A stretch of DNA of 32,478 nt. Source: Cellulomonas algicola (GTDB taxonomy: Bacteria > Actinomycetota > Actinomycetes > Actinomycetales > Cellulomonadaceae). The DNA lies in NCBI RefSeq assembly GCF_003851725.1, contig NZ_BHYL01000107.1, forward strand, positions 1 to 32,478, written 5' to 3'. Positions 1-8,172 of this stretch are shown here, one piece after another; position 1 is the first letter of the stretch; each line of letters opens with the position of its first letter. The notes under the pieces were generated by a model. It searched no databases. It saw only the letters and a list, made by a program, of their open reading frames with translations, and was not told the DNA's origin. Made by a program: the position numbers and the translations under genes.

Positions 1-792
1 CTGCTGGGCCGGCGCGGGAGCCGCGGCCGGGACCGGCGCGGGCTGCGCCTGCTCGGCGGGAGCAGACGCGGGAGCCGCCTCGGGGGCGGGCGCGGCGGCG
101 GGAGCCGGAGCGGCCGCGGCACCGGAGCCCACGATCGCCAGGACGGCGCCGACCTCGACGGTCTCGTCCTCCTGGACGCGGATCTCCTGCACCGTGCCGG
201 CGACCGGCGACGGGATCTCGGTGTCGACCTTGTCGGTCGAGATCTCGAGCAGCGGCTCGTCGACCTCGACGCTGTCGCCGACCTGCTTGAGCCAGCGCGT
301 GACGGTGCCCTCGGTGACGGACTCGCCGAGCGCGGGGAGCGTGACCTCCTGGCCATCGCCGCCGCCCTGGCTGCCCGAGGACGGCTCCTGCGCGGCGGGC
401 GCGGGCTGCGCGGGGGCCTCGGCGGGCTCCTCGTGCTCCTCGACGGACTCCTGCACCGGCTGCGCCTCGGCGGCGGGCTGCTCGGCGGGCGCCTGCTGCG
501 CGGGCTCCTCCTGGGCCGGGGCCTCCTCGGCGGGCGCGGACGCACTGCCGCCCTCGCCCGTGCCGATGACGGCCAGCGTCGCGCCGACCTCGACGGTCTC
601 GTCCTCCTGGACGAGGATCTGCTCGAGCACGCCGGCGAACGGCGACGGGATCTCGGTGTCGACCTTGTCGGTCGAGATCTCGAGCAGGGGCTCGTCGACC
701 TCCACGCGGTCGCCCACGTTCTTCAGCCAGCGGGTGACGGTGCCCTCGGTGACGGACTCACCGAGAGCGGGAAGCTGCACGTTGTCGGACAT
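1..792 (-). CDS. sucB: Dihydrolipoamide acyltransferase (E2), N-terminal part; runs off the window
   Basis: E2 of a 2-oxo acid dehydrogenase complex, probably 2-oxoglutarate dehydrogenase; it carries acyl groups on swinging lipoyl arms. Only the first 264 codons are present. Two near-identical lipoyl domains are visible (about residues 1-75 and 140-215), each with the lipoylation motif [12 protein letters not shown] in which the lysine is modified. They are joined by long Ala/Pro/Glu-rich linkers; a third such linker runs to the window edge. The subunit-binding and catalytic domains lie outside. ATG start at 792, preceded by AAGGAG about 10 nt upstream. It lies 30 nt downstream of lpdA on the same strand, so E3 and E2 are probably one operon. 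Two lipoyl domains plus the lpdA neighbour fit the actinobacterial SucB/DlaT type; a pyruvate E2 cannot be excluded without the catalytic domain. Confidence 0.93.
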   Translation of the reverse strand, partial: MSDNVQLPALGESVTEGTVTRWLKNVGDRVEVDEPLLEISTDKVDTEIPSPFAGVLEQILVQEDETVEVGATLAVIGTGEGGSASAPAEEAPAQEEPAQQAPAEQPAAEAQPVQESVEEHEEPAEAPAQPAPAAQEPSSGSQGGGDGQEVTLPALGESVTEGTVTRWLKQVGDSVEVDEPLLEISTDKVDTEIPSPVAGTVQEIRVQEDETVEVGAVLAIVGSGAAAAPAPAAAPAPEAAPASAPAEQAQPAPVPAAAPAPAQQ

Positions 793-822
793 GACCGCTC
801 GTGTCTCCTTCGATCGTGGGGG

Positions 823-2208
823 TCAGTTGTGGGCGTGCAGCGGCTTGCCGGCGAGCGCCAGGTGGGCCTCGCCGAGCGCCTCGTTCTGCGTCGGGTGGGC
901 GTGGATCAGCGAGGCGACGTCCTCGGGGTACGCCTCCCAGTTCACGATGAGCTGGCCCTCGCCGATGAGCTCGCCGACGCGGTCGCCGATCATGTGCACG
1001 CCGACGACGGGGCCGTCCTTCTGGCGCACGAGCTTGATGAAGCCCTGGGTGTCGAGGATCTTGCTCTTGCCGTTGCCCGCGAGGTTGTACTCGAGGGTCT
1101 CGACGGCGTCCTCGCCGTGGACCTCCTTCGCGGCGGCCTCCGTGAGGCCGACCGAGGCGACCTCGGGGTGCGAGTAGGTGACGCGGGGGATGCCCGACTC
1201 GACGATCGGCTGCGGGTTGAGCCCGGCGATCTGCTCGGCGACGAAGATGCCCTGCGCGAAGCCGCGGTGCGCGAGCTGGAGGCCGGGGACGATGTCGCCG
1301 ACCGCCCAGATGTTGCCGACGCCCGTGTGCAGCTTCTCGTCGGTGATGACGAAGCCCCGGTCGAGCGTGATGCCCTGCTCCTCGTAGCCGACGCCCGACG
1401 TGCGGGGACCGCGGCCGACGGCCACGAGCAGGAGGTCCGCGTCGAAGGACTTGCCGTCCTCGAGGGTGACGTGCACGCCGTTGTCGTTCTGGGTCACGCC
1501 CTGGAAGCGGACGCCGAGGTTGAACGCGATGCCGCGCTTGCGGAAGGCGCGCTCGAACGCCTTGGAGAGGGCGACGTCCTCGTTGGGGACCAGGTGGGGG
1601 AGCGCCTCGATGATCGTGACGTCCGCGCCGAAGGACTTCCAGACGCTCGCGAACTCGGAGCCGATGACGCCGCCGCCGAGGATGATCGCGGACTTCGGCA
1701 CGAAGTCGAGCGTCAGCGCCTGGTCGGACGTGATGACCCGGCCGCCGATCTCGAGGCCCGGCAGCGAGCGCGCGTAGGAGCCGGTCGCGAGGATGACGTG
1801 GTCGCCCGTGTAGGTCGTGTCGCCGACCTGGACGGCGTTCTGGCCGACGAGCTTGCCGTGGCCCTCGACCACGGTGATCTTGCGGGACTTGATGAGCCCC
1901 TGCAGGCCCTTGTAGAGGCCGCCGATCACGGTGTCCTTGTACTGGTTCACGCCGCCCATGTCGATGCGGTCGAGCGTGCTGTGCACGCCGAAGTGCGCAC
2001 CCTCGCGCGCGTTGTCCGCGAGCTCGGCGGCGTGCAGCAGGGCCTTGGTGGGGATGCAGCCGTTGTGCAGGCAGGTCCCGCCCACCTTGTCGGCCTCGAT
2101 GAGGGCGACGTTCTTGCCCAGCTGGGCGGCGCGCAGAGCCGCGGCGTAGCCACCGCTCCCCGCTCCCAGGACGACGATGTCGAAAGCGGTGCCGTTCGTG
2201 TCGGCCAC
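823..2208 (-). CDS. lpdA: Dihydrolipoyl dehydrogenase (E3)
   Basis: FAD flavoprotein that reoxidises dihydrolipoamide on E2 and reduces NAD+; shared by the pyruvate and 2-oxoglutarate complexes. 461 residues, the usual family length. The N-terminal FAD fold starts with VVLGAGSGGYAAALRAA. The redox-active disulfide is in GGTCLHNGCIPTK (about residue 45). A second nucleotide-binding motif, ILGGGVIGSEFAS, binds NAD. The C-terminal dimerisation domain has the catalytic His-Glu pair in HAHPTQNE. The GTG at 2208 was chosen because AGGAG lies just upstream (2216-2220) and the protein then begins directly before the FAD fold; the open frame extends further upstream without similarity. It precedes sucB by 30 nt. 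Confidence 0.96.
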   Translation of the reverse strand: MADTNGTAFDIVVLGAGSGGYAAALRAAQLGKNVALIEADKVGGTCLHNGCIPTKALLHAAELADNAREGAHFGVHSTLDRIDMGGVNQYKDTVIGGLYKGLQGLIKSRKITVVEGHGKLVGQNAVQVGDTTYTGDHVILATGSYARSLPGLEIGGRVITSDQALTLDFVPKSAIILGGGVIGSEFASVWKSFGADVTIIEALPHLVPNEDVALSKAFERAFRKRGIAFNLGVRFQGVTQNDNGVHVTLEDGKSFDADLLLVAVGRGPRTSGVGYEEQGITLDRGFVITDEKLHTGVGNIWAVGDIVPGLQLAHRGFAQGIFVAEQIAGLNPQPIVESGIPRVTYSHPEVASVGLTEAAAKEVHGEDAVETLEYNLAGNGKSKILDTQGFIKLVRQKDGPVVGVHMIGDRVGELIGEGQLIVNWEAYPEDVASLIHAHPTQNEALGEAHLALAGKPLHAHN

Positions 2209-2376
2209 GTGCAGACTCCTATGCGCAGGCGTGTGGGTCTCGAAGCTCGCCGACCATCTTGTCATCCCGTCAAGGTCCGAACGACCTCGGCGACCAGGCG
2301 CGGCGTGTGATGCTCGGAACAGTCGTCCCATGACTGCCGCTCGGCGCGGTCCCAGCGAACCCCCAGGGTGCCTCGA

Positions 2377-2382
2377 TACGCT
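2377..2382 (+). promoter_or_regulatory. -10 box TACGCT, leaderless promoter candidate
   Basis: TACGCT followed by 6 nt and the ATG at 2389. The transcript would start at or next to the start codon. No convincing -35 was seen. Confidence 0.45.
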
Positions 2383-2388
2383 CCCCGG

Positions 2389-2736
2389 ATGGCCTGGTTC
2401 TCGCGACGCCGCCACCGCACGCCCGACGCCGTGCCGTCGGACCGCGCCGCGCGCGAGGCGACGCTCGCGCACCTGCGCGAGTTCGTGACGACGCGCGTCG
2501 GCGTCGAGGCGTACGTCGAGCCGCCCACGAACGTCACGCAGACGACGATGATGCTGGTCGCGACGGACGGCGAGTGGACGCGTCGGCGCGTCCCGGACCC
2601 CAAGGTCGGGTGGGACCTGGCCCGCGAGCTGGGCATCCCCGTGTACGACGTGCAGCGCACCGGCTACCCGCAGCGCGTCCGTGACTGGAACGCGCGGCAG
2701 CGGATCGAGCGCGAACGGCGCCGCCGCGCCCTCTGA
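2389..2736 (+). CDS. Conserved actinobacterial protein of unknown function
   Basis: 115 residues; I do not recognise a named domain. It begins with a basic stretch (MAWFSRRRHR) and ends with a very Arg-rich tail. The middle has an acidic/aromatic segment and the motif KVGWDLARELGIPVYDV. No signal peptide or membrane segment. Overall it looks like a small conserved cytoplasmic actinobacterial protein family, sometimes given vague names. ATG at 2389 is preferred to an in-frame GTG at 2368 because a TACGCT -10 box sits exactly 6 nt before it, which suggests a leaderless transcript, and no Shine-Dalgarno is seen. It converges on pepA. Confidence 0.72.
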   Translation: MAWFSRRRHRTPDAVPSDRAAREATLAHLREFVTTRVGVEAYVEPPTNVTQTTMMLVATDGEWTRRRVPDPKVGWDLARELGIPVYDVQRTGYPQRVRDWNARQRIERERRRRAL

Positions 2737-2753
2737 CAGGCACGGCGGCGCCG
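2716..2753. terminator. Inverted repeat spanning a stop codon, bidirectional terminator candidate
   Basis: Perfect 11-bp inverted repeat (CGGCGCCGCCG at 2716-2726, CGGCGGCGCCG at 2743-2753) with a 16-nt loop holding the TGA of the upstream gene. It lies between the convergent 2389-2736 gene and pepA. No T-run follows. Confidence 0.5.
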
Positions 2754-2769
2754 CTCGGCGTCGGACGGG

Positions 2770-4254
2770 TCAGGCGGTCGCGCGGCCCTCGACGAGCGCG
2801 AGCAGCGTCCGCACGCCGACGCCCGTGCCCCCGACGGGCGTGTAGCCGTGCGCGGCCTTCTCGTTGAACGCGGGTCCCGCGATGTCGAGGTGCGCCCACG
2901 GCGTCGCGCCGACGAACTCCTGCAGGAAGATCCCGGCGGTCAGCATGCCGCCGAACCGGTCGCCGATGTTCGCGAGGTCGGCGACCTTCGAGCGCAGCCC
3001 GGCCTTGAGGTCGGCCGGCAACGGCATGGGCCAGAACTGCTCGCCCGCGGTCTCGGCGGCCGAGACGACCTCGCCGCGCACGTCGTCGGTGCCCATGACG
3101 GCGGACACGCGGTGGCCGAGCGCGACCAGCTGGGCGCCCGTGAGCGTCGCGATGTCGAGCACGACGTCGGGCTTCTCCTCGACCGCCGCGACGAGGCCGT
3201 CGGCCATGACGAGCCGCCCCTCGGCGTCGGTGTTGAGGACCTCGACGGTCTTGCCGCCGCGGATCGTGATGACGTCCGACGGCCGCTGCGCGGTGCCCGA
3301 CGGCATGTTCTCGGCGAGGCACAGCCACCCGGTGACCGCGACGGGCAGACCCAGGCGGGCCGCCGCGATCACGGTGTGCAGCACGGCGGCGGCACCGGCC
3401 ATGTCGGACTTCATGGCCTCCATGCCGGCGGCGGGCTTGATCGAGATGCCGCCCGAGTCGAACGTGATGCCCTTGCCGACGAGCGCGACGGTGGCCTTCG
3501 GGCGCGACGGCGCGTACGCGACGCGGACGAGGCGCGGGCCGCGGGCCGAGCCCTGACCGACGCCCACGAGTCCGCCGTACCCGCCCGACGCGAGCGCCTT
3601 CTCGTCGAGGACCGACACCTTGAGGCCCTTGGCGCCCGCTTCCTTGACGGCCGCCTTCGCGGCGTCGGCGAACGCCTCGGGGTACAGGTCGTTGGGCGCG
3701 GTGTTCACGAGGTCCCGCGTCGCGTGCACCGCGGCGGCGACGACCTCGGCCCGCGCGACCGCGTCCTTCGCGGCCTTCGAGCGTCCGAGCGACGTGACGA
3801 TCTGCACGTCGGCGACGGGCGCCTTGCTCGCCGCGTCGGACGCGCGGTAGCGGTGGAACGCGTACGCCCCGAGCAGCGCTCCCTCGACGACGGCGGCGAG
3901 CCGCTCCTCGTCCTCGGCGGGCAGCGTGAGCGCGACGGACGCGGTCCCGGCCAGCTCGCGCGTCGCGGCACCCGCCGCACGGCGCAGCGCCTCGGGCGTG
4001 AGGGCGTCCGCGGACCCGACGCCGACCAGCACGACGACGGGCGCCTTGGTGCCGATGCCCGGCACGCGGCGCACCTCGTCGGTCGCACCCGTGACGCCGA
4101 GCGCGACCGCGTCCCGGGTCAGCGACGTCCGCAGGTCCTTCGGCAACCAGGCGGCACCGAGCAGCGACGGCGCACCGTCGTTCTGGGCGACGCCGACGAC
4201 GACGGCGTCGACGGTGAGACGGGCGGGGTCAGCGGAGGTGAGGGTGACGGTCAC
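2770..4254 (-). CDS. pepA: Leucyl aminopeptidase, M17 family
   Basis: Cytosolic two-metal aminopeptidase that removes N-terminal residues from peptides. 494 residues, a normal M17 length. The N-terminal macro-like domain occupies about residues 1-165. The C-terminal catalytic domain carries the family signatures: GKGITFDSGGISIKP (metal-binding Lys and Asp), then MKSDMAGAAAV (Asp), then the M17 signature NTDAEGRL (Asp, Glu and the bicarbonate-binding Arg). All ligands appear present. GTG start at 4254, with a TACGAT box 7 nt upstream. Convergent with the small gene at 2389. Its closeness to sucB/lpdA resembles the Rv2213-Rv2215 arrangement in M. tuberculosis (from memory). Confidence 0.96.
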   Translation of the reverse strand: MTVTLTSADPARLTVDAVVVGVAQNDGAPSLLGAAWLPKDLRTSLTRDAVALGVTGATDEVRRVPGIGTKAPVVVLVGVGSADALTPEALRRAAGAATRELAGTASVALTLPAEDEERLAAVVEGALLGAYAFHRYRASDAASKAPVADVQIVTSLGRSKAAKDAVARAEVVAAAVHATRDLVNTAPNDLYPEAFADAAKAAVKEAGAKGLKVSVLDEKALASGGYGGLVGVGQGSARGPRLVRVAYAPSRPKATVALVGKGITFDSGGISIKPAAGMEAMKSDMAGAAAVLHTVIAAARLGLPVAVTGWLCLAENMPSGTAQRPSDVITIRGGKTVEVLNTDAEGRLVMADGLVAAVEEKPDVVLDIATLTGAQLVALGHRVSAVMGTDDVRGEVVSAAETAGEQFWPMPLPADLKAGLRSKVADLANIGDRFGGMLTAGIFLQEFVGATPWAHLDIAGPAFNEKAAHGYTPVGGTGVGVRTLLALVEGRATA

Positions 4255-4261
4255 GCGCTCG

Positions 4262-4267
4262 ATCGTA
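4262..4267 (-). promoter_or_regulatory. -10 box TACGAT before pepA
   Basis: On the minus strand TACGAT is followed by 7 nt and the GTG start of pepA at 4254. No Shine-Dalgarno is visible, so a leaderless transcript is likely. Confidence 0.45.
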
Positions 4268-4336
4268 GTTCGTCGCCCTCGCGACGTCGGGGGACCGGCG
4301 CGCGGCCGGGCGTCGGGCGCGACGCTGCGTCGCCGG

Positions 4337-4342
4337 TACGGT
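4337..4342 (+). promoter_or_regulatory. -10 box TACGGT before the membrane protein/pyrD operon
   Basis: TACGGT, then 8 nt, then the GTG start at 4351. This would serve the four-gene plus-strand unit ending at 6452. Confidence 0.4.
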
Positions 4343-4350
4343 GGGGCACC

Positions 4351-4710
4351 GTGATCGTGCCCCTCGCCCTGCTCGTCGTGGCGGTCTGCGTCGTCCTCGC
4401 CGGCTGGGCCGGGTGGTTCGTGGCCCGCGACCGCGCGGTGGTCCTGCGCCAGCTCTGGGGCGCGTCCGTCGTCGAGGGTCTCCTCGTCGTGCAGGCCGTC
4501 GTCGCGGGCGTCCTCGCCCTCACCGGGACGCCCGACATCGACGCCGCGCTCTTCTGGGGGTACGTCGTGACGCAGGCGATCGTCCTGCCGCTCGCCGCCG
4601 CGTGGGCGTTCGCCGAGCGGACGCGGTGGAGCTCGGTCGTCCTGCTCGTCGCCGCGCTCACGGTCGCGTTCCTGGAGTTCCGTCTGCTGCAGATCTGGGG
4701 GTCCGTGTGA
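4351..4710 (+). CDS. Small integral membrane protein, unknown function
   Basis: 119 residues made almost entirely of four predicted membrane segments (about residues 2-24, 33-56, 62-84 and 92-112), with short charged loops such as RDRAV and AERTRW. No catalytic motif is evident. It starts at GTG 4351, the only start that gives a purely hydrophobic protein. Its TGA overlaps the GTG of the next gene (GTGA), so the two are translationally coupled. They probably form a pair acting together in the membrane. I do not recognise the family by name. Confidence 0.7.
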   Translation: MIVPLALLVVAVCVVLAGWAGWFVARDRAVVLRQLWGASVVEGLLVVQAVVAGVLALTGTPDIDAALFWGYVVTQAIVLPLAAAWAFAERTRWSSVVLLVAALTVAFLEFRLLQIWGSV

Positions 4711-5174
4711 CCGACCGCACCGCCGCCGCCACCGGCCCGCGCCCGGGTGCCGGCCCGCGACCGACCGGCGCCGGCCCGGGCCGCCTCGTCGTCGCGGTCT
4801 ACGGCGTACTCGCGCTCGCCGCGACCGCCCGCGGCGTCTACCAGGTCGCGACGAAGCTCGACGAGGCGCCCGTCGCGTACCTCCTGTCGCTCGCCGCGGG
4901 CCTCGTGTACGTCGTGGCGACGTTCGCGCTCGCGACCGGCCGGCGCACGCTCGCGTGGGTCACCGTGGGCGTCGAGCTCGTGGGTGTCCTGACCGTCGGC
5001 GTGCTGTCGCGGGTCGACGTCGGCGACTTCCCCGACGAGACGGTGTGGTCCGGGTTCGGCCAGGGCTACGGGTACGTGCCGCTCGTCCTGCCGCTGCTGG
5101 GCCTGTGGTGGCTGTGGCGCACCGGGCGTCCGGTGGACGGCACCGGTGAGGCCGCCCGCCAGCCCCTAGGGTGA
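4707..5174 (+). CDS. Conserved actinobacterial membrane protein, unknown function
   Basis: 155 residues. A Pro/Gly-rich cytoplasmic N-terminus (residues 1-25) precedes four predicted membrane segments at about 27-46, 56-76, 82-102 and 120-138. Loops carry motifs I associate with a widespread actinobacterial integral membrane family: KLDEAPVAYLLS and FPDETVWSGFGQGYG. No enzyme motif. GTG start at 4707 overlaps the previous stop by 4 nt (GTGA). The stop lies 4 nt before the pyrD start, so the gene is cotranscribed with pyrD at least in part. Confidence 0.77.
   Translation: MTDRTAAATGPRPGAGPRPTGAGPGRLVVAVYGVLALAATARGVYQVATKLDEAPVAYLLSLAAGLVYVVATFALATGRRTLAWVTVGVELVGVLTVGVLSRVDVGDFPDETVWSGFGQGYGYVPLVLPLLGLWWLWRTGRPVDGTGEAARQPLG
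5167..5172 (+). promoter_or_regulatory. -10 box TAGGGT immediately before pyrD
   Basis: TAGGGT lies inside the 3' end of the upstream gene, followed by 6 nt and the GTG of pyrD at 5179. It may provide an internal leaderless promoter in addition to operon read-through. Confidence 0.4.
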
Positions 5175-5178
5175 TGTC

Positions 5179-6240
5179 GTGTACCGCCTCCTGTTCGACC
5201 TCGTGCTGCGCCGGCTCGACCCGGAGCGCGCGCACGAGCTCGCCTTCCGCCTGATCCGCGTCGTCGCCGCCGTCCCGGTCCTGCGCGACGTGGTGCGCGG
5301 GGTGCTCGCGCCGCCGTCGACGGGTGCGGTGCGGGTGTGGGGGCGGACCTTCCCCTCGGCGTTCGGTCTCGCCGCAGGCTTCGACAAGAACGCCGTCGGC
5401 GTCCCCGGCATGACGATGCTCGGCTTCGGGTTCGTCGAGGTCGGCACGGTCACCGCGCAGGGGCAGCCCGGCAACGAGCGCCCGCGGCTGTGGCGCGTCC
5501 TCGACCAGCGTGCCCTGCGCAACCGCATGGGCTTCAACAACGAGGGGTCGGCCGCGGTCGCGGCGCGGCTGCGCCGGCTGCGCGCGACGCCCGCCGGCCG
5601 CCGCTACGTCGTCGGCGTCAACATCGGCAAGACGAAGGTGACGCCCGCCGAGCAGGCGCCCGTCGACTACGCGACCAGCGCCGCGCGGCTCGCGCCGTAC
5701 GCCGACTACCTCGTCGTCAACGTCTCCTCGCCCAACACGCCGGGCCTGCGCGACCTGCAGGCCGTCGAGTCGCTGCGCCCCATCCTCGAGGCGACGCGCG
5801 TCGCGGCCGACGAGGCCACCGCGAAGGCCGGCCGCCGGCCCGTCCCGCTGCTCGTGAAGATCGCCCCCGACCTGTCCGACGACGACGTCGACGCGGTCGC
5901 GGAGCTCGTCGCCGAGCTCGGGCTCGACGGCGTCGTCGCCGTCAACACGACCATCGGCCACGACCTCGGCCCCGGCGGCCTGTCCGGGCCGCCCGTGCTC
6001 GCCCGTGGCCTCGACGTCGTCGCGCGGTTGCGCGACCGCCTCGGAGACGAGGTGGTCATCGTCGGCGTCGGCGGCGTCACGTCCCCGGCCGACGCGCGCG
6101 AGTACCTGGCCGTCGGCGCGACCCTCGTGCAGGGCTACACGGGCCTGATCTACCAGGGACCGGGCTGGGCCGGGCGGATCGGCCGGGCGCTCGCGGCGGA
6201 CGCGGGCCGGCGCGGCTCGAAGACGGCGACGGCGGCGTGA
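5179..6240 (+). CDS. pyrD: Dihydroorotate dehydrogenase (quinone), class 2
   Basis: Oxidises dihydroorotate to orotate in pyrimidine synthesis, passing electrons to the quinone pool at the membrane. 353 residues. The N-terminal helical extension typical of class 2 enzymes (YRLLFDLVLRRLDPERAHEL) is present. FMN and substrate motifs follow: AAGFDKNA, NRMGFNNEG, the catalytic serine loop VNVSSPNTPGLRDLQ, KIAPDLSD, VNTTI, GGLSGPPV and VGVGGVTSPADAREYL. GTG start at 5179, 4 nt after the preceding membrane-protein gene. The stop overlaps the next start (TGATG). As a quinone-linked enzyme it would share the quinone pool with the bc1/aa3 chain encoded further along. Confidence 0.97.
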   Translation: MYRLLFDLVLRRLDPERAHELAFRLIRVVAAVPVLRDVVRGVLAPPSTGAVRVWGRTFPSAFGLAAGFDKNAVGVPGMTMLGFGFVEVGTVTAQGQPGNERPRLWRVLDQRALRNRMGFNNEGSAAVAARLRRLRATPAGRRYVVGVNIGKTKVTPAEQAPVDYATSAARLAPYADYLVVNVSSPNTPGLRDLQAVESLRPILEATRVAADEATAKAGRRPVPLLVKIAPDLSDDDVDAVAELVAELGLDGVVAVNTTIGHDLGPGGLSGPPVLARGLDVVARLRDRLGDEVVIVGVGGVTSPADAREYLAVGATLVQGYTGLIYQGPGWAGRIGRALAADAGRRGSKTATAA

Positions 6241-6452
6241 TGGTCGTGCGCCCGCAGTGGGAGTGGCGGTTCGACGGTGCGGACGGCGCGCCGCTCGAGC
6301 GGCCCGTGAGCCCGGTCTTCACGACGCAGTTCGACGCCGAGCAGTGGTTGGGCGAGACGTGGCGCGTCCTGTCGTCGCAGGGCGTGCAGGCCGCGCGGCT
6401 CGTGCACGAGGGCGTCCAGGCGACGCCGACCCTCTCGATCCCGGCGGCCTGA
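6240..6452 (+). CDS. 70-residue conserved protein coupled to pyrD
   Basis: A short soluble protein starting MVVRPQWEWRFDGADG and containing QFDAEQWLGETWRVL and GVQAARLVHEG, ending near TLSIPAA. The Trp-rich beginning and LGETWR segment resemble small actinobacterial proteins I recall without a known function. Its ATG at 6240 shares the last base of the pyrD stop (TGATG), which indicates translational coupling. High GC at third positions supports coding. It ends 6 nt before the convergent yczR-like gene, with no room for a separate terminator. Confidence 0.72.
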   Translation: MVVRPQWEWRFDGADGAPLERPVSPVFTTQFDAEQWLGETWRVLSSQGVQAARLVHEGVQATPTLSIPAA

Positions 6453-6458
6453 CGACCC

Positions 6459-7919
6459 TCAGACGACGGCCCGGATCGGTGCGACCGGCTCCCACGTGAC
6501 CGAGCCCAGGTCGCCCCAGGCGGCCGCGAGCCCCTCGACGCCCCGACGCAGCACGTCGGGCGCCTCCGCGAACGGCACGCGCACGTGGTCCTCGAGGCCG
6601 CCGTCCACGCCGAACGCGGGGCCGGGGACCAGCCGGACGCCGTGCCGCAGCGCGGATGCGGCGAGCGCGGACGACACCGGTGCGCCGAGGTCGACCCACA
6701 ACGACAGCCCGCCGGCCGGGACCGGCACGTCCCAGGTCGGCAGGTGCTCGCGCAGCAGCCCGACGAGCAGGTCCCGACGTTCGCGCAGCACGGCCCGGCG
6801 GGCGGCCAGCACGTCGGCGGCGCACGCGAGGAGCTCCGCGACGACGAGCTGCTCGAGCGGCGGCGTGCCGATGTCGACGTGCGCACGTACCGACGCCAGC
6901 CGGGACACGAGGTCCGGGTGCGCGCGCACCCAGCCGACACGCAGGCCGCCCCAGAACGACTTCGAGGCCGAGCCGATCGCGACGACCACGTGCGACGCGC
7001 TGCCGTCGCCGGGGAAGGACGCGGGCGCGTCGCCGTCGATCGTGAGCTCGGTGAGCACCTCGTCGCCCACGACCGTGGTGCGGTGCCGTCGCGCGACCGC
7101 CCGCACGGCCGCGCGCTGGTCGGGGTCGAGGCTGGTGCCGGTCGGGTTGCGGTGGTCGGGGATGAGGTAGACGAGCCGCGGCGCGACCTGGCGGACGGTC
7201 GACTCGAGCAGGTCGACGTCGAGGCCGTCGGCGCCGGACGGGACGGGGACGGGCCGGGCACCGGCGGCCCGGACGACGTCGACCGCGTGCGGGTAGGTCG
7301 GCTGCTCGACGACGACGCGGTCGCCGGGACCGGCGTGCGCGGCGACGAGCAGGTGGATCGCCTGCTGCGCGCCGGTGGTGACGAGGATCTGGTCGGGCGA
7401 GGTCGGCGTGCCGCGCTCGGTGTACCAGCGCGCGACGGCCTCGCGCAGGACGGGCAGGCCGAGCGGCGCGTACCCGCTGCCCGCGAGGTGGCGGGGGAGC
7501 GCGTCGAGCGCGGCGAGGTAGGCGCCGTGCAGCGCGGACGGTGCCGAGGGAGCCGCGATGGAGAGGTCCGTGAGCGAGTCGTCGTCGACGCCGCCGAGGA
7601 CGGGCATCGGCCGGCGTGCGCCCGGACCGGACGGGAGCGTGGTGACGGTGCCGCTGCCGCGCCGGCTCACCAGGTAGCCCTCGTCGCGCAGCAGGCCGTA
7701 GGCGGCGGTCGCGGTCGTGCGGGAGACGCCGAGCGCGTCGGCGAGCTCGCGCTCGCCCGGGAGCCGGGTGCTGATCGGGAGCGTGCCGGACAGGATCGCG
7801 GCGCGCAGCGCGTCGGCGAGGGCGGTGTAGGCGGGACCGCCCTGCTGCCAGGCGCCGAGCAGGCGTGCGACCCGGGCGCCGGCGACGCGGCGGTCGGTGG
7901 GGAGGTCCGAGACCGTCAT
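6459..7919 (-). CDS. MocR-type regulator: GntR HTH fused to aminotransferase fold (YczR-like)
   Basis: 486 residues. The N-terminal winged helix-turn-helix of the GntR family (about residues 20-85) includes TRLPGERELADALGVSRTT. A linker leads to a class I aminotransferase fold (about 120-480) with SGYAPLGLPVLREAVARWY, TTGAQQAIHLL, the Asn/Asp region IPDHRNPTG and the PLP lysine motif GSASKSFWGGLRVGW. MocR proteins bind PLP as a sensor and often regulate the divergent gene. Here that gene encodes a YczE-like membrane protein, the pairing known for Bacillus YczR/YczE. The ATG at 7919 was chosen because the GntR domain begins right after it; the frame extends upstream over the operator. The gene probably also represses itself through the inverted repeats at 7922-7961. 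Confidence 0.9.
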   Translation of the reverse strand: MTVSDLPTDRRVAGARVARLLGAWQQGGPAYTALADALRAAILSGTLPISTRLPGERELADALGVSRTTATAAYGLLRDEGYLVSRRGSGTVTTLPSGPGARRPMPVLGGVDDDSLTDLSIAAPSAPSALHGAYLAALDALPRHLAGSGYAPLGLPVLREAVARWYTERGTPTSPDQILVTTGAQQAIHLLVAAHAGPGDRVVVEQPTYPHAVDVVRAAGARPVPVPSGADGLDVDLLESTVRQVAPRLVYLIPDHRNPTGTSLDPDQRAAVRAVARRHRTTVVGDEVLTELTIDGDAPASFPGDGSASHVVVAIGSASKSFWGGLRVGWVRAHPDLVSRLASVRAHVDIGTPPLEQLVVAELLACAADVLAARRAVLRERRDLLVGLLREHLPTWDVPVPAGGLSLWVDLGAPVSSALAASALRHGVRLVPGPAFGVDGGLEDHVRVPFAEAPDVLRRGVEGLAAAWGDLGSVTWEPVAPIRAVV

Positions 7920-7921
7920 GG

Positions 7922-7961
7922 AGCCACTTTCCCACAAGTGGCTATGTTCGACATAGCCACT
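7922..7961. promoter_or_regulatory. Triple half-site operator between yczR-like and yczE-like genes
   Basis: Three copies of an AGTGGCT half-site alternate in orientation. AGCCACTT (7922-7929) faces AAGTGGCT (7936-7943). AGTGGCTATG (7937-7946) and CATAGCCACT (7952-7961) form a perfect 10-bp inverted repeat around TTCGA. It occupies most of the gap between divergent genes, as expected for a MocR operator. The binding protein is inferred from position only. Confidence 0.75.
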
Positions 7962-7980
7962 GGGTCGAGAGGATGAGGCC

Positions 7981-8172
7981 ATGTCGCACGTGCTCGGCCT
8001 CACCCTCGTGTGGGGTCTCGTCGGTCTCGGTCTCCTCGCCGGCCTCGTCGTCGCGCTCGCCCGCCTGGTGCGCGGCGACGGACTCGGGCACCGGCCCCCG
8101 CCGCCCTGCCGTCCGGACTGGGCCGCGGGGAGCATGCTCGAGGTCCGGTCGAGCGTGCGGACCGGCCTGTGA
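7981..8172 (+). CDS. Small single-pass membrane protein upstream of yczE-like gene
   Basis: 63 residues: one predicted membrane segment (about residues 5-28), then RLVRGDGLGHRPPPPCRPDW, a Gly-His-Pro pattern that I associate with short actinobacterial membrane proteins of unknown role. ATG at 7981, with GAGAGG and GAGG-like purine runs just upstream. Its TGA overlaps the GTG of the next gene (GTGA), so the two are coupled. It would lie under control of the same operator as the yczE-like gene. It could be a spurious short frame, but the coupling and codon use argue for a real gene. Confidence 0.6.
   Translation: MSHVLGLTLVWGLVGLGLLAGLVVALARLVRGDGLGHRPPPPCRPDWAAGSMLEVRSSVRTGL

Noticed and set aside
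433-2310. Long plus-strand frame of 625 codons
   Set aside because: It is antisense to lpdA and sucB and repetitive in Asp/Arg/Val, a typical shadow in GC-rich DNA.
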